Numbered from the stretch's first letter, positions 1-10,621 are shown. The stretch: 64,000 nt of DNA from Paracoccaceae bacterium (GCA_019454225.1 CP075370.1:2036001-2100000); one strand, 5' to 3'. Made by a program: numbers and translations. The notes: a model not told the origin generated them from the sequence alone.

Positions 1-935
1 TGTTCGAGCTTGCGAAAGTCCAGCCGTGCCGGGGCGCGGCCGATGCCGGGCAGGTCGAACCATTCCATCGCCTGCGCGTCGGTGAAGAATTCGTCGTCGC
101 CGTGGCTCCATCCGAGGCGCGCCAGATAGTTCCGCATCCCGGCCGCGGGATAGCCCTGCGCCTGATAGTCCCCCACCGCCGTCGCGCCGTGGCGTTTCGA
201 CAGTTTCTTGCCGTCCGGCCCGTGGATCAGCGGGATATGCGCCCAGACCGGCACCTCCCACCCCATCGCGTCATAGACCATCTGCTGGCGTGCCGCGTTG
301 TTCAGGTGGTCGTCGCCCCGGATCACATGCGTCACGCCCATGTCGTGGTCGTCCACCACGACGGCCAGCATGTAGGTGGGTGTGCCGTCCGAACGTAACA
401 CCACCATGTCGTCCAGCTGATCGTTGCGGAATACCACACGGCCCTGCACGGCATCCATGATCACGGTTTCGCCCGCGCGCGGTGCCTTCATGCGGATCGC
501 AAAGGGCGCGTCGGGCCAGGAGGACGGATCGGCATCGCGCCACGGACTCTGGAACAGGGTCGACCGGCCCTCGGCCCGCGCCGCCTCGCGGAACGCCTCG
601 ATCTCGTCCTGCGTCGAAAAGCAGCGATAGGCACGGTCGCGCGCCAGCATCGCATGGGCCACCTCGGCATGGCGATCCTTGCGCAGGAACTGGCTGACCG
701 CCTCGCCGTCCCAGTCGAGGCCCAGCCACGCAAGGCCCTTCAGGATGGCGGCCGTTGCCTCGGGCGTGGACCTTTCGCGGTCGGTGTCCTCGATCCGCAG
801 CAGGAACTTGCCGCCGCGGCCCCGGGCGAACAGCCAGTTGAACAGCGCGGTGCGTCCGCCGCCGATGTGCAGGTCGCCGGTGGGCGAGGGTGCAAAGCGC
901 GTGACCACGGGGCGCGGGGCAGGGGTGTGGGCCAT
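1..935 (-). CDS. gltX: Glutamyl-tRNA synthetase, N-terminal part (cut by window edge)
   Basis: Charges tRNA-Glu with glutamate in the cytoplasm. About 311 residues are visible; the C-terminal anticodon-binding part lies outside the window. The class I signature is seen near the N-terminus as [13 protein letters not shown], where HIGG stands for the HIGH motif, followed by LLRIEDTD. The KMSKS-like loop is KKLSKRHG. The start ATG at 935 puts [20 protein letters not shown] at the N-terminus, as usual for this family. It is divergent from comEC with about 80 bp between them. Many alphaproteobacteria carry two gltX-like genes, so a role in misacylating tRNA-Gln for the amidotransferase pathway is possible but cannot be read from this fragment. 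Confidence 0.95.
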   Translation of the reverse strand, partial: MAHTPAPRPVVTRFAPSPTGDLHIGGGRTALFNWLFARGRGGKFLLRIEDTDRERSTPEATAAILKGLAWLGLDWDGEAVSQFLRKDRHAEVAHAMLARDRAYRCFSTQDEIEAFREAARAEGRSTLFQSPWRDADPSSWPDAPFAIRMKAPRAGETVIMDAVQGRVVFRNDQLDDMVVLRSDGTPTYMLAVVVDDHDMGVTHVIRGDDHLNNAARQQMVYDAMGWEVPVWAHIPLIHGPDGKKLSKRHGATAVGDYQAQGYPAAGMRNYLARLGWSHGDDEFFTDAQAMEWFDLPGIGRAPARLDFRKLE

Positions 936-1017
936 GTCGGGCGCCTTAACCTTTCGGAAACCATGAAGCCCGTAGGCTGCCCGAAGGTGTCTAGGCAAGG
1001 ACGGGGGCAAGGGCAAG

Positions 1018-3114
1018 GTGGCGGCCCCGGATGTGATGATCGCGGGTGCGCAGCCGGGGTGGCAGTTCCGGTGGTGGATTGCGGCACCGCTGGCGGCGGC
1101 GCGCGGGCGGCTGTTTCCCTTCGTGCCGGTGCTGATCGGCTGCGGTGTCGGCCTCTGGTTCATGCTGCCCGCTGATCCCTCGCCGCGCGCGCTTGCGCTT
1201 GCCGGGGCGATCATGCTGGCGGGCGGGGTGATCGGCTGGCGCGGCGGCGACACCGCGGCACCGCTGGCAATTGCCGCGTTCTGTATCGCGGCAGGCTTTC
1301 TGGCGGCCGATCTGCGCGCCCGCATGGTCGACGCGCCGCGCCTGTCCTTCCGCTACTACGGCCCGGTCGAGGGCCGCATCGTGACCATCGACCGGTCGCA
1401 GGCCGACCGCACCCGCCTCACGCTTGATCGCGTGCGGCTTGCGGATGTGCCGCCCCGCCGCACACCCGCACGGGTGCGCGTGTCGCTGCACGGCGCGGCC
1501 GAGGGGCATGGCGATCTCTGGCCCGGCCAGGTGGTGATCCTGACCGCGCATCTTTCGCCGCCGGACGGGCCGGTGGAACCCGGCGGCTTCGATTTTCGCC
1601 GGATGGCCTATTTCGATGGGCTGGGGGCCGTGGGATATGCCCGGACGCCGGTTCTGGTCTGGGCCGATCCCGAGCCGGGCGAGGCGCGGGTGAACCGGCT
1701 GCGATCGACGATCCGCGCGGGGGTCGAGGCGCGTCTGCCGGGTGATTCGGGGGCATTCGCCGCGGCGCTTGTGACCGGCGACAGGGCAGGGCTGTCGCCC
1801 GCCGCGCTGCAGGCGCTGCGCGACTCGAACCTCGCGCATCTCCTGGCGATCTCGGGGCTGCACATGGGGCTGCTGGCGGCCTTCGTCTTTGCGGCCTTTC
1901 GCTGGGGCTTTGCGCTGATCCCGCCGCTGGCCCTGCGCATCAATGCCAAGAAGGTCGCGGCGGTCATCGCGCTGCTTGCGGGGGCGTTCTACCTGCTGCT
2001 GTCCGGCGGCAACGTGGCGACCGAGCGGGCCTATGTGATGGTGGCCGTGATGCTGGTGGCGGTGCTGTTCGACCGGCGGGCGCTGTCGTTGCGGTCGGTG
2101 GCGATTGCGGGCACGATCCTGCTGCTGTTGCAGCCCGAGACGCTGACCGAACCGGGCTTCCAGATGTCCTTTGCCGCCACCGTCGCGCTGATCGCGGGGT
2201 TCGGTGCGCTGCGCGGCCGGTTCTCGCAGCGGTCCTTGCCATGGTGGCTGGCGCCGCTGGCGATGACGCTGTTTTCCTCGATGCTTGCCGGTCTTGCCAC
2301 CGCACCGGTCGCGGCGGCCCATTTCAACCGCATGGCGGACTATGGCCTGCTGGCCAACCTGCTGGCGGTGCCCGTGATGGGCATGCTGGTGATGCCGGCG
2401 GCCGTGGTCGCCGGGGTTCTGGCGCCGCTGGGGCTGGAGGGACTGCCACTTGCCGCGATGGATCTGGGCACGCGGTGGATCCTTGCGGTCGCGCATGGCG
2501 TGGCGGCGCTCGACGGTGCGGTGACCACGGTGCCCGTGCCACCGGGCTGGGTGCTGCCGGCGATGGCGCTTGGCGCGCTCTGGCTGATCGTCTGGCCGGG
2601 GTGGGCGCGGATCGTCGGCCTTGTCCCGGTCGCTGTCGCGGTGGCGGGCTGGGCCCTCGCCGAGCGCCCCGCGCTTCTGATCAGCGCGGACGGCGCCCTG
2701 CTGGGCCTGACGGGCGCCGAGGGGCGGGCCCTGTCCGCCGCGAAGGGCGCGGGTTTCGCCGCCCGGCAGTGGCTGGAAAACGACGGCGACCGCGCCACGC
2801 AGGCAGCGGCCGCAGCGCGCCCCGGGTTCGACGGCCCCGGCAATGAACGGAGCTTCCTGCTGGGAACCCTGAGGGGCCTGCACCTGACCGGCAAGGACGC
2901 GACGGCGCGCCTTGCGTCGGCCTGCGCGCGGGCCGATCTGGTGATCCTGCGCGGCGCGGCGACGGGCACACCGCCTGGCTGCCTGGTGATCGACGACCGG
3001 ATGCGCGCCGAAACCGGTGCGATCGCGGCATGGGTCGATGGTGGTGGCCTTCACCTTCGGCCGACCGAGGGCGCGCGCCGCCGCTGGTCGCCCGCGCCGC
3101 GGCGGGATCAGTAG
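1018..3114 (+). CDS. comEC: ComEC/Rec2 family competence membrane protein
   Basis: Inner membrane channel protein expected to move single-stranded DNA into the cytoplasm during natural transformation. The 698-residue product has many hydrophobic segments between residues 30 and 560 and the family hallmark [11 protein letters not shown], around residue 278. The C-terminal 140 residues lack the HxHxDH metallo-beta-lactamase motif found in longer ComEC proteins, so this is the shorter form. The start is uncertain: GTG at 1018 follows a purine-rich stretch, but GTG 1033 and ATG 1036 are also in frame. The 3' end overlaps the convergent lexA gene by 7 bp. No other competence genes are in the window, so function in transformation is inferred from the family only. 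Confidence 0.88.
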   Translation: MAAPDVMIAGAQPGWQFRWWIAAPLAAARGRLFPFVPVLIGCGVGLWFMLPADPSPRALALAGAIMLAGGVIGWRGGDTAAPLAIAAFCIAAGFLAADLRARMVDAPRLSFRYYGPVEGRIVTIDRSQADRTRLTLDRVRLADVPPRRTPARVRVSLHGAAEGHGDLWPGQVVILTAHLSPPDGPVEPGGFDFRRMAYFDGLGAVGYARTPVLVWADPEPGEARVNRLRSTIRAGVEARLPGDSGAFAAALVTGDRAGLSPAALQALRDSNLAHLLAISGLHMGLLAAFVFAAFRWGFALIPPLALRINAKKVAAVIALLAGAFYLLLSGGNVATERAYVMVAVMLVAVLFDRRALSLRSVAIAGTILLLLQPETLTEPGFQMSFAATVALIAGFGALRGRFSQRSLPWWLAPLAMTLFSSMLAGLATAPVAAAHFNRMADYGLLANLLAVPVMGMLVMPAAVVAGVLAPLGLEGLPLAAMDLGTRWILAVAHGVAALDGAVTTVPVPPGWVLPAMALGALWLIVWPGWARIVGLVPVAVAVAGWALAERPALLISADGALLGLTGAEGRALSAAKGAGFAARQWLENDGDRATQAAAAARPGFDGPGNERSFLLGTLRGLHLTGKDATARLASACARADLVILRGAATGTPPGCLVIDDRMRAETGAIAAWVDGGGLHLRPTEGARRRWSPAPRRDQ

Positions 3115-3824
3115 CTGCGGATCAGCCCGACAAGACGGCCCTGCACCCGCACCTTGTGGTCGGGCAGCACGCGCGTCTCATAGGCCGGGTTCGCCGCCTC
3201 GAGCGCGATCATGCCGCCGCGGCGGCGGAACCGCTTCAGTGTTGCCTCCTGATCCTCGATCAGGGCCACCACGATATCGCCGTTCTCGGCCGTGGACTGT
3301 TCGCGGATCACCACGATGTCCCCATCGTTGATCCCGGCCTCGATCATGGAGTCGCCCTTGACCTCGAGCGCGTAGTGGTTGCCTCGTCCGGTCAGCATCG
3401 AGCCCGGCACGGCCACATGATGCGACACTTCGGCAATCGCCTCGATCGGCACGCCCGCCGCGATCCGGCCCATCACCGGAAGCTCGGTGGCATGCACGGC
3501 CTGTACCGGCATGGCGCCGCGCGGGGTCTGCGGACGGTCGCCGTCGATCACCCGGGGGGTGAAGGCGGGGGCAGGGAAGGCCTTCGGCTGGAAACCGGGC
3601 CGTTCCATCGCCTCGGGCAGCTTCACGATCTCCAGTGCCCGCGCACGATGTGCAAGGCGCCGGATGAACCCGCGTTCCTCAAGCGCCGTGATCAGCCGGT
3701 GAATTCCCGATTTCGACCGCAGGTCGAGCGCATCCTTCATCTCGTCAAACGAGGGGGGCACGCCTTCGGCAGTCATCCGCTGGCGGATGAAATCCAGCAG
3801 TTCCAGTTGCTTGCGGGTCAGCAT
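3108..3824 (-). CDS. lexA: LexA SOS repressor / S24 self-cleaving protease
   Basis: Represses DNA damage genes and cleaves itself when RecA filaments form. The 238-residue protein begins [13 protein letters not shown], with a winged helix-turn-helix over residues 1-65. The cleavage site is Ala123-Gly124 (in IAAGVPIE), and the catalytic dyad is Ser159 (GDSM) and Lys197 (ATLKRF). A linker of about 50 residues between the domains is longer than in E. coli, as is common in alphaproteobacteria. The gene lies between moeA and comEC. Three evenly spaced GTTC half-sites upstream (3856-3881) point to autoregulation. Confidence 0.97.
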   Translation of the reverse strand: MLTRKQLELLDFIRQRMTAEGVPPSFDEMKDALDLRSKSGIHRLITALEERGFIRRLAHRARALEIVKLPEAMERPGFQPKAFPAPAFTPRVIDGDRPQTPRGAMPVQAVHATELPVMGRIAAGVPIEAIAEVSHHVAVPGSMLTGRGNHYALEVKGDSMIEAGINDGDIVVIREQSTAENGDIVVALIEDQEATLKRFRRRGGMIALEAANPAYETRVLPDHKVRVQGRLVGLIRSY

Positions 3825-3855
3825 CGGCAGGGGTCCCCATGCATTGCAGAAAAGG

Positions 3856-3881
3856 GTTCGCCTGATGTTCTGCCCGTGTTC
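3856..3881 (-). promoter_or_regulatory. SOS operator of lexA, three half-sites
   Basis: On the plus strand GTTC occurs at 3856-3859, 3867-3870 and 3878-3881, each pair separated by exactly 7 bases. This is the alphaproteobacterial LexA operator GTTC-N7-GTTC in triplicate, which gives two overlapping complete boxes. It lies 32 bp upstream of the lexA ATG, where it would block the lexA promoter. Confidence 0.88.
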
Positions 3882-3905
3882 GCTCTTTGTGTCAAGTCTG
3901 CCGTG

Positions 3906-5084
3906 TCAGATCGGCAGGAATGTCACGGTTTCGCCGGCCAGGCGCGGCCCGTCGCCCGCCGGCCGGATCAACAGGGCATCGGCGCCTGCGAGCACCGACA
4001 GCAATGCCGAATCCTGCCGGGCATCGGGTGCGATGCCGGGCAGCCCGTCGCCAGGTTCGATCCGCGCCCGCATGTAATGCGTGCGCGGTCCGGTCGGGCC
4101 CACATCGGTCAGCAGCCGCGCCGCCTGCGGTCGCGGCAGGGGTGCGGGGTCGCCCTGCATCGACCGGATCAGCGGCAGCAGGAACAGCAGGCCGCAGACG
4201 ATGGCGGACACCGGATTGCCGGGCAGGCCGAGCATCGCCGCGCCGCCCATGCGGCCGGCCATCAGGGGTTTGCCCGGCCGCATCGCCACCTTGTGAAACG
4301 ACACCTCCATGCCCGCCGACTGTGCGACGCCCGCCACAAGATCGTGGTCACCGACCGAGGCGCCGCCGGTCGTCACGACCAGGTCGGCGCCCGCCGCCAG
4401 ATCGAACACCGCCGCCAGCAGCGCCGGATCGTCGCGCGCCACCGGCAGCATCCGCACCACAGCGCCTTCAGCCTCGGCCATCGCCTTGAGGGCGAACGTG
4501 TTCGATGCAACGATCTGGTCGTCATGCGGCACCTCGCCCGGCATGACAAGCTCGTCTCCCGTGGCGATCAGCGCGACCACCGGGCGGCGCGCCACCGGCA
4601 CCTCGGCCAGGTTCATCGCCGCCAGCAACCCGAGGTCGAGCGGTCGCAGACGCCGCGGTTCCACGGTGAATCCCTCGGTGAAATCCTGCCCGCGGGCGCG
4701 GATGTGGCGTGCGCCGTCGTGGTTCGCGCGGGCCGTGACGGTGTCGCCCGCAACCTCGGCATCCTCCTGGATCAGCACGGCCGTCGTCCCCTCGGGCACC
4801 GGGGATCCGGTGAACAGCCGGATCGCCTGTCCGGGCGCCAGCCGCCCGTCCCAGCGGCGCCCTGCGGCCGCGCGGCCGACGACGCGGAACGTGGCACCGG
4901 GCGCGACCGGGCCCGAAACCGCATAGCCATCCATCGCCGATGCGGCAAACGGCGGCTGGTCGCGCGTCGCGCTGACCGGGGCGGCAAGCCATCGCCCCGC
5001 GGCGCGTGCCAGCGGAATCCGTTCGATTTCCGTGCGCCGCGACAGTGCCAGAACCCGCGCCTGCGCCTCGTCCACCGGGATCAT
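3906..5084 (-). CDS. moeA: Molybdopterin molybdenumtransferase MoeA
   Basis: Inserts molybdate into adenylylated molybdopterin to finish the molybdenum cofactor. The 392-residue length is normal. Typical MoeA strings are visible: [15 protein letters not shown] near residue 42, the [14 protein letters not shown] region, TGDELV, the MPT-binding-like [11 protein letters not shown] and the C-terminal GLPGNPVSA. It starts with [14 protein letters not shown]. The start codon overlaps the moaC stop as ATGA, so the two cofactor genes are translationally coupled. The end of the gene is 25 bp from the lexA operator region. Confidence 0.96.
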   Translation of the reverse strand: MIPVDEAQARVLALSRRTEIERIPLARAAGRWLAAPVSATRDQPPFAASAMDGYAVSGPVAPGATFRVVGRAAAGRRWDGRLAPGQAIRLFTGSPVPEGTTAVLIQEDAEVAGDTVTARANHDGARHIRARGQDFTEGFTVEPRRLRPLDLGLLAAMNLAEVPVARRPVVALIATGDELVMPGEVPHDDQIVASNTFALKAMAEAEGAVVRMLPVARDDPALLAAVFDLAAGADLVVTTGGASVGDHDLVAGVAQSAGMEVSFHKVAMRPGKPLMAGRMGGAAMLGLPGNPVSAIVCGLLFLLPLIRSMQGDPAPLPRPQAARLLTDVGPTGPRTHYMRARIEPGDGLPGIAPDARQDSALLSVLAGADALLIRPAGDGPRLAGETVTFLPI

Positions 5085-5551
5085 GGCGCCTCGAACCGGC
5101 CAGACTTGCCGCCGTCCTTCAGGACCAGCCGTATGCCCTCGATCACCATGCCCTTTTCCACGGCCTTGACCATGTCGTAGACGGTCAGGCAGGCCACCGA
5201 CACGGCGGTCAGCGCCTCCATTTCCACGCCGGTCTGGCCACCGGTCCTGACCGTCGCCTCGACCTGCACGCCGGGCAGCGACGGGTCGGGAGAGAGGTCA
5301 AGCGCGACCTTCGTGATCGGCAGCGGATGGCACAGCGGGATGAGATCGGCGGTGCGCTTGGCCGCCATGATCCCGGCAAGCCGGGCCACCGCCAGCACGT
5401 CGCCCTTCTGCGCGCGCCCCTCGGTGATCAGCGCCAGCGTCTCGGCCGACATCCGCACCGCGCCCCGCGCAACGGCCAGCCGCGCGGTGACGGGCTTGTC
5501 CGACACATCGACCATCTGGGCGCGGCCCTGCGCGTCGAAATGCGTCAGCAT
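5081..5551 (-). CDS. moaC: Cyclic pyranopterin monophosphate synthase MoaC
   Basis: Catalyses the second half of the first step of molybdenum cofactor synthesis, turning the MoaA product into cyclic pyranopterin monophosphate. About 156 residues, the usual size. Family motifs visible are [12 protein letters not shown] at the N-terminus, [10 protein letters not shown] in the centre, and [16 protein letters not shown] with the [12 protein letters not shown] segment. The start can be ATG 5551, which shares one base with the trpC stop, or GTG 5554 just before it. The downstream end overlaps moeA by 4 bp. It is part of a run trpC-moaC-moeA. Confidence 0.96.
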   Translation of the reverse strand: MLTHFDAQGRAQMVDVSDKPVTARLAVARGAVRMSAETLALITEGRAQKGDVLAVARLAGIMAAKRTADLIPLCHPLPITKVALDLSPDPSLPGVQVEATVRTGGQTGVEMEALTAVSVACLTVYDMVKAVEKGMVIEGIRLVLKDGGKSGRFEAP

Positions 5552-6363
5552 CACGCGCCCCCTTCGGCCGTCAGGGGCCGCGCCAGGATCGCGCGGGTCG
5601 CGGCCTCGACATCCGGCTGACGCATCAGCGCCTCGCCGATCAGGAAGCAGCGCGCGCCGTACTGGGCAAGATCGGCAAGGTCCGCGGGCGAGAACAGGCC
5701 CGATTCTGCCACGATCAACCGATCCTCGGGCACCAGCCGCGCAAGCGTGCGGGTGGTTGCCAGATCCACATCGAAGCTGTGCAGGTTGCGGTTGTTGATG
5801 CCGATCATGCCCGACGACAGCAGTTGCGCCCGGTCGAGTTCGGCGCGGTCATGCACCTCGACCAGCACGTCCATCCCCAGGGCCTGCGCCGCCGACTCAA
5901 GCTCGGCCGCCTGGCCGTCGGAGACCGAGGCCATGATGATCAGGATGCAGTCGGCATGCAGCGCGCGGGCCTCGGTGACCTGCCAGGGATCGTAAAGGAA
6001 ATCCTTGCGCAGGCAGGGCAGTTTCGTGGCCCGATGCGCCTCGGTCAGGAAGCTGTCGTCGCCCTGGAAGCTCGGTCCGTCGGTCAGCACCGACAGGCAG
6101 GTCGCCCCCCCGGCCTCATAGGCCCGGGCCAGTGCGGGCGGGTCGAAATCGGCGCGGATCAGCCCCTTCGACGGGCTGGCCTTCTTGATTTCCGCAATCA
6201 GGCCATAGCCCTGCGCGGCCGCCCGGCGCAGCGCGGCCTCGAATCCACGGGGCGCGGGGGCGTTGGCTGCGGCCTCCTCCAGTTCGGCAAGCGGGCGCGC
6301 CGCCTTGCGCGCGGCCACTTCCTCCAGCTTGTAGGTCCTGATGCGGTCGAGGATGGTGGTCAT
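5551..6363 (-). CDS. trpC: Indole-3-glycerol phosphate synthase
   Basis: Closes the indole ring in tryptophan synthesis, acting on carboxyphenylamino-deoxyribulose phosphate. The 270-residue single-domain enzyme shows the TIM-barrel signatures [14 protein letters not shown] (catalytic lysines), [25 protein letters not shown] and IVAESGL. It starts with [16 protein letters not shown], as related proteins do. It is followed directly by moaC (TGATG junction). A ung gene separates it from trpD on the same strand. Confidence 0.97.
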   Translation of the reverse strand: MTTILDRIRTYKLEEVAARKAARPLAELEEAAANAPAPRGFEAALRRAAAQGYGLIAEIKKASPSKGLIRADFDPPALARAYEAGGATCLSVLTDGPSFQGDDSFLTEAHRATKLPCLRKDFLYDPWQVTEARALHADCILIIMASVSDGQAAELESAAQALGMDVLVEVHDRAELDRAQLLSSGMIGINNRNLHSFDVDLATTRTLARLVPEDRLIVAESGLFSPADLADLAQYGARCFLIGEALMRQPDVEAATRAILARPLTAEGGA

Positions 6364-6417
6364 GCGCGGCCCTCCTGCTGCCCTTGCTAGCGCGGGGGGC
6401 GCCGGGATGAAAGGGTG

Positions 6418-7071
6418 TCAGGCGGACCAGTCCACCGGAACCTCGCCCCTGTCGGCCAGCCAGCGGTTCACCCGGCTGAACGGGCGGTGCCCGAAGAACC
6501 CGCGATGCGCCGACAGCGGCGAGGGATGGGGCGCCGTGATCACCAGGTGGCGCGCAGGGTCTGCCAACGCACGGGCCGACCTCTGTGCGGGTCCGCCCCA
6601 GAGCATGAATGCCAGCGGCCGCCGCTCTGCCACATGCGCCAGAACCTGGGGTATCAGGCCATTCCATCCCCACCCGGCATGACCCCCCGCCCGGCCGATC
6701 GGCACCGTCAGCGCGGTGTTGAGCAGAAGCACCCCCTGCGACGCCCAGCCCGCAAGGTCGCCATCGCGCCGCGCAATGCCCAGATCCCCCCGCAGTTCCG
6801 CCAGGATGTTCGCCAGCGAATGCCGGGGCGGGGCGCCGGGCGGAAAGCCGAAGGCCAGGCCGGTGGCCCGGCCGGGCGTGTGATAGGGGTCCTGCCCCAG
6901 GATCACCGCGCGCACCCGGTCCGGTGGTGTCAGCGCAAGGGCGCGGAAGATCGCATCGGGCGCAGGGGTCCAAGGGGCGGGCGCCGTCGCAAGGCGCTGC
7001 CAAAGCGCGGGCCAGGCGTCTTGGAAGAACGGAAGGTCGGCCCAGGCGCCGGGCGGGTCCGGGCGCGTCAT
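6418..7071 (-). CDS. ung: Uracil-DNA glycosylase, family 1
   Basis: Removes uracil from DNA as the first step of base excision repair. The 217-residue protein carries the water-activating loop GQDPYHTPG (catalytic Asp), the uracil-binding phenylalanine in LAFGFPPG, LLNTALTV, and the DNA-intercalation loop HPSPLSAHRGFFG near the C-terminus, all diagnostic of UNG. It lies between trpD and trpC on the same strand, with gaps of 73 and 54 bp. That position is unusual for a repair gene and suggests an insertion into an ancestral trpGDC order. Confidence 0.97.
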   Translation of the reverse strand: MTRPDPPGAWADLPFFQDAWPALWQRLATAPAPWTPAPDAIFRALALTPPDRVRAVILGQDPYHTPGRATGLAFGFPPGAPPRHSLANILAELRGDLGIARRDGDLAGWASQGVLLLNTALTVPIGRAGGHAGWGWNGLIPQVLAHVAERRPLAFMLWGGPAQRSARALADPARHLVITAPHPSPLSAHRGFFGHRPFSRVNRWLADRGEVPVDWSA

Positions 7072-7144
7072 GCCCGGGGCCCGGCCGTTTCGCCGCGATG
7101 CCCCATGCCGGACCGCGCCGCCGCGGAACCGTCGCGCCCGGCCG

Positions 7145-8158
7145 TCATCCGCCCTGCGTGATCCGCGCGAGTGCCGCGAGCCGCGCCTTGGCCGCGCCGG
7201 AGTCGATCGATTCCGCAGCCCGCGCGACGCCCTCGGGCAGGTCGCCCGCCACGCCCGCCACCACCAGCGCCGCCGCCGCGTTCAGCAGCACCGCATCGCG
7301 GTAGGCGCCCGCCGCGCCGTCAAGCAGGGCGCGCAGGGCGCGGGCGTTGTCGGCGGGCGTCCCGCCAAGGATCGCGTCGAACGGATGGACGGGCAGGCCC
7401 GCCGCCTCGGGATGCAGCGTGAAATCGCGCAGCCTGCCACCTTCCAACGCCGCAACCCAGGTTTCCCCCGCGATCGAGATCTCGTCGGTCCCGTCCGCGC
7501 CATGGACGATCCAGGCCGCCTCCGACCCCAGCGCCATCAGCACCTCGGCCATCGGCCGGATCAGTGCGCGGGCATAGGCGCCCGACAACTGCCGCTTCAC
7601 CCCGGCAGGATTCGTCAGCGGGCCCAGAACGTTGAACAGCGTCCGCGTGCCAAGTTCCATCCGCACCGGCGCGACATGCCGCGTGGCGGGATGGTGCATC
7701 GGGGCCATCATGAACCCGATCCCCGCCTCGGCGATGCAGCGTTCCACCACATCCGGCCCGACCATCACGTTCAGGCCCAGCTCGGTCAGCGCATCGGCCG
7801 CACCCGACTTTGACGACAGGTTGCGGTTGCCATGCTTGGCGATTGTCACGCCAGCCCCTGCGACGACCAGCGCCGCCGCGGTGGAAATGTTCAGGGTGCC
7901 CTTGCCGTCACCGCCGGTGCCGACGATGTCCATGGCGCCCGGGGGCGCGGCCACCGCCACGCATTTCGCCCGCATCACCGAGGCCGCCGCGGCGATCTCG
8001 TCGACCGTCTCGCCGCGCGTGCGCAGCGCCATCAGGAACCCGCCCATCTGCGCGGGCGTCGCCTCGCCCGCGAAAAGTGCGCCAAAGGCCGTCTCGGCCT
8101 CGGACCGGCTCAGCGCGCGGTCGGCCGCGAGCCCGATCAGCGGCTTCAGTCCGCTCAT
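7145..8158 (-). CDS. trpD: Anthranilate phosphoribosyltransferase
   Basis: Joins anthranilate and PRPP in tryptophan synthesis. At 337 residues it has the expected length. The glycine-rich PRPP loop [14 protein letters not shown] is near residue 80, followed by [21 protein letters not shown] and [17 protein letters not shown]. The start ATG overlaps the end of trpG by 4 bp, so the two are coupled. The reading frame is intact. Confidence 0.97.
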   Translation of the reverse strand: MSGLKPLIGLAADRALSRSEAETAFGALFAGEATPAQMGGFLMALRTRGETVDEIAAAASVMRAKCVAVAAPPGAMDIVGTGGDGKGTLNISTAAALVVAGAGVTIAKHGNRNLSSKSGAADALTELGLNVMVGPDVVERCIAEAGIGFMMAPMHHPATRHVAPVRMELGTRTLFNVLGPLTNPAGVKRQLSGAYARALIRPMAEVLMALGSEAAWIVHGADGTDEISIAGETWVAALEGGRLRDFTLHPEAAGLPVHPFDAILGGTPADNARALRALLDGAAGAYRDAVLLNAAAALVVAGVAGDLPEGVARAAESIDSGAAKARLAALARITQGG

Positions 8159-8736
8159 GCCGGAACCCGCGCCAGGTCGAGGAAGTTGCGCAGCAGCGCG
8201 TGGCCATGTTCCGAGGCAATCGATTCGGGGTGGAACTGCACCCCCTCGACCGGCCGGTCGCGGTGGCGCAGGCCCATGATCGTGCCGTCCTCAAGCCAGG
8301 CGGTGACCTCAAGGCAGGCAGGCAGGCTGTCGCGCTCCACCACCAGCGAATGATAGCGCGTGGCAAGGAAGGGCGATGGCAGGCCAGCAAAGACGCCCTG
8401 GCCGCCGTGATGCATCCTGCCCATCTTGCCATGCACGATCTCGTGGCAGCGCACCACCCGGCCTCCGAACGCCTGTCCGATCGTCTGATGCCCGAGACAG
8501 ACACCCAGAAGGGGGATGCGCGCCTCGGCCGCGGCGGCGGTCAGGGGCAGGCAGATGCCCGCCTGATCGGGGTCGCAGGGGCCGGGCGACAGCACGATGG
8601 CCGAAGGGCGCATGCCCATCGCCGCCTGCACGTCGACCGCATCGTTGCGCACAACCCGCACATCGGCGCCCAGTTCGCCCAGATAATGCACGAGGTTCCA
8701 GGTGAAACTGTCGTAGTTGTCGATCAGAAGCAACAT
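8155..8736 (-). CDS. trpG: Anthranilate synthase glutamine amidotransferase subunit
   Basis: Supplies ammonia from glutamine to the TrpE subunit. The class I amidotransferase triad is visible: Cys in [10 protein letters not shown], and His and Glu in [11 protein letters not shown]. The N-terminus [19 protein letters not shown] from ATG 8736 matches the family and has an AGGA ribosome site about 10 bases upstream. An in-frame ATG at 8763 would add 9 unlikely residues. trpE is not in the window. The gene opens the minus-strand trpG-trpD-(ung)-trpC-moaC-moeA run. Confidence 0.96.
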   Translation of the reverse strand: MLLLIDNYDSFTWNLVHYLGELGADVRVVRNDAVDVQAAMGMRPSAIVLSPGPCDPDQAGICLPLTAAAAEARIPLLGVCLGHQTIGQAFGGRVVRCHEIVHGKMGRMHHGGQGVFAGLPSPFLATRYHSLVVERDSLPACLEVTAWLEDGTIMGLRHRDRPVEGVQFHPESIASEHGHALLRNFLDLARVPA

Positions 8737-8877
8737 CTTGCGGCGTCCTGCCCGGGTTGGCACAAGAGGGGGTGAATGCCGCCCCCATCCGGGCTATAGA
8801 TGGTCAGACCGGCGCCGATAGGTCAAGGCCGGGCCGGCGGCGTGGCATTGTGCGATGTGACAGCGGGGGTCGGACAG

Positions 8878-10620
8878 GTGAGACGCGGGCTGATTTCTGG
8901 TTTGGCCTGGGGCACCCTGGCAGCGGGGCTGGGGCTGTCGGTCGTGTCCGTCATGGCCCCGCCGCCCCAGCCCTTTGTCCCGCAGGACGCTCCCGGACCA
9001 GTCGCGCAGGCGCCCGCCACGGCCCCCGCGGCAGAGGTCTCGACGCCCGCAGCCGCCGAGCCGCCCGCCGCCACCGTCGCGGCCCAGCCGGATGCCGTTG
9101 TCCCGCAGGGCGCGGCACCGGTCGAGCCGCCCGCATCCGCGCCACAGGCGCCGCCGCCGCCGGTCGTCGTCGCCGTCGATCCGCCACCGTCCGCCCCTGT
9201 TGCGCCGGTCGTGTCCGCCCCCCCCGAACCGCCCGCCATCGCGGCGGCGCCTGCCGATCAGGCTGCGGTACCTGCGGCGGCGCAGGATGCGGCTTCCGTG
9301 CCAGTGCCTTCGACGGAAACGGAAATCCCGGATCAGCCGCCGCCTGTCGCGGTGACCGAGGCGCCCGGCATCCCCGCCGTGCCCGTCGCGGGCGACGCGC
9401 CGCCGGACCTCGCCGCGCTGCCCGGGGTGCAGCCGCCTGTCGCACCGCAGGCCGCACCGCCCGCACCCGGTCTTGCCGTCCCGTCCCCCGCCGCACCCGG
9501 ACCCGTCGCGCCGCCAGCGGGATCGGGCCCGGGAATCGTTGCCTCGGTCCCGCCGCTGGCACGTGCGGCCAGCCCGACGGGGGCGCCGCCGGTCAGCCCG
9601 GAACCCGACAGCGTTGTTGCGCGCGCCGAGCGTGCGGGCGGCCTCGACGATGTCGCGTCCGACGCCGCGCCACCCGGCCCGGTGCCGGCCGTGCCGCCAC
9701 CCCCGGTTGCCGCCGTGCCCGCGCCCGAACCTCAGCCGGCGCCGCCCGTGCTGGCCGAGGCAACGCCTGCGGCACCGCCGCCGCCGCCCGCCGAACCCGC
9801 GCCGCCGCCCGCCGTGATGAACCGCCCCGACCCCCTGCGCCCCGCGCCCGGCCTGACCCGGGCCGAGGGGGTGACGACCGGACGGCTGCCGCGCATCGGC
9901 GCCGCGCCCGAGGTGCCCGCCGAAGCGGACGCCGCCACGGGTTCAGATGCCGCTCCGCGCCTGCGCTATGCCCGGGCCTTTGACAATCCGGCCGCGAAAC
10001 CGGCCTTTGCCATCGTCCTGATCGACACCGGCGAGCCCGACCTTGACCGCACGGCACTGGCCGCCCTGCCGTTTCCGGTGACCTTCGCGCTTGATCCGCT
10101 GCGCCCCGGCGCGGAACTGGCGGCGACGATCTATCGCGAGGCGGGGCAAGAGGTTGTGATGCTGGTCTCCGGGCTTCCGCAGGGCGCGACGGCCACGGAC
10201 GTGGAGGTGAACCTTGCGGTTCTCGAAGCGGCCATGCCCGAGGCGGTGGCCGTGATGGACGCCGAGTCGGGCGGTTTCCAGGACAACCGGGTGCTGGCGG
10301 GGCAGGTGGTTCCGGTGGTCAAGGGGCAGGGGCGGGGCCTGCTGTCCTGGGACCGCGGGCTGAACGCCGCGGCACAGGTGGCGCGGCGCGAGGGGCTGGA
10401 GGCGGCGACCGTGCTGCGGCGGATCGATGCCGAGGGCGAGACGGCGCCGACGATGCGGCGCTATCTGGACCGGGCGGCGTTCAAGGCGGCGCAGGATGGG
10501 CGGGTCGTCGTGGCGGGCACGACGCGGCCCGAGACGGTGGCCGCGATCCTGGAATGGACGGTCGAGGGGCGCGCGTCCAGTGTGGCGCTGGCGCCGCTGA
10601 CGGCGGTGATGCTGCCTTAA
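8878..10620 (+). CDS. Divergent polysaccharide deacetylase family protein with long Pro/Ala linker
   Basis: The product (about 580 residues from GTG 8878) has three parts: a single N-terminal membrane anchor (residues 5-25), a Pro/Ala/Val-rich low-complexity stretch of about 330 residues, and a C-terminal globular domain of about 210 residues. That domain contains AIVLIDTGEPDLD, LPFPVTFALDPLRPGA, EVVMLVSGLPQGA and LSWDRGLNAAAQVA, and resembles the YibQ-type divergent polysaccharide deacetylases. It is probably periplasmic and membrane-tethered, with a role at the cell wall inferred from the family. The upstream GTG at 8800 is in frame, but its extension would precede the membrane anchor without a clear ribosome site. 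The gene is divergent from trpG, and its stop is one base from the convergent aminotransferase. Confidence 0.8.
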   Translation: MRRGLISGLAWGTLAAGLGLSVVSVMAPPPQPFVPQDAPGPVAQAPATAPAAEVSTPAAAEPPAATVAAQPDAVVPQGAAPVEPPASAPQAPPPPVVVAVDPPPSAPVAPVVSAPPEPPAIAAAPADQAAVPAAAQDAASVPVPSTETEIPDQPPPVAVTEAPGIPAVPVAGDAPPDLAALPGVQPPVAPQAAPPAPGLAVPSPAAPGPVAPPAGSGPGIVASVPPLARAASPTGAPPVSPEPDSVVARAERAGGLDDVASDAAPPGPVPAVPPPPVAAVPAPEPQPAPPVLAEATPAAPPPPPAEPAPPPAVMNRPDPLRPAPGLTRAEGVTTGRLPRIGAAPEVPAEADAATGSDAAPRLRYARAFDNPAAKPAFAIVLIDTGEPDLDRTALAALPFPVTFALDPLRPGAELAATIYREAGQEVVMLVSGLPQGATATDVEVNLAVLEAAMPEAVAVMDAESGGFQDNRVLAGQVVPVVKGQGRGLLSWDRGLNAAAQVARREGLEAATVLRRIDAEGETAPTMRRYLDRAAFKAAQDGRVVVAGTTRPETVAAILEWTVEGRASSVALAPLTAVMLP

Positions 10621-10621
10621 C

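Noticed and set aside
991-3054. Long open frame antisense to comEC (687 residues)
   Set aside because: Arg/Gln/His-rich low-complexity product in a high-GC gene, wholly inside comEC on the other strand; typical of GC-skewed third positions.
3030-5180. Long open frame on the plus strand opposite lexA and moeA (716 residues)
   Set aside because: Overlaps both well-supported genes on the other strand; composition is Arg/His/Gly-rich and has no family motif.
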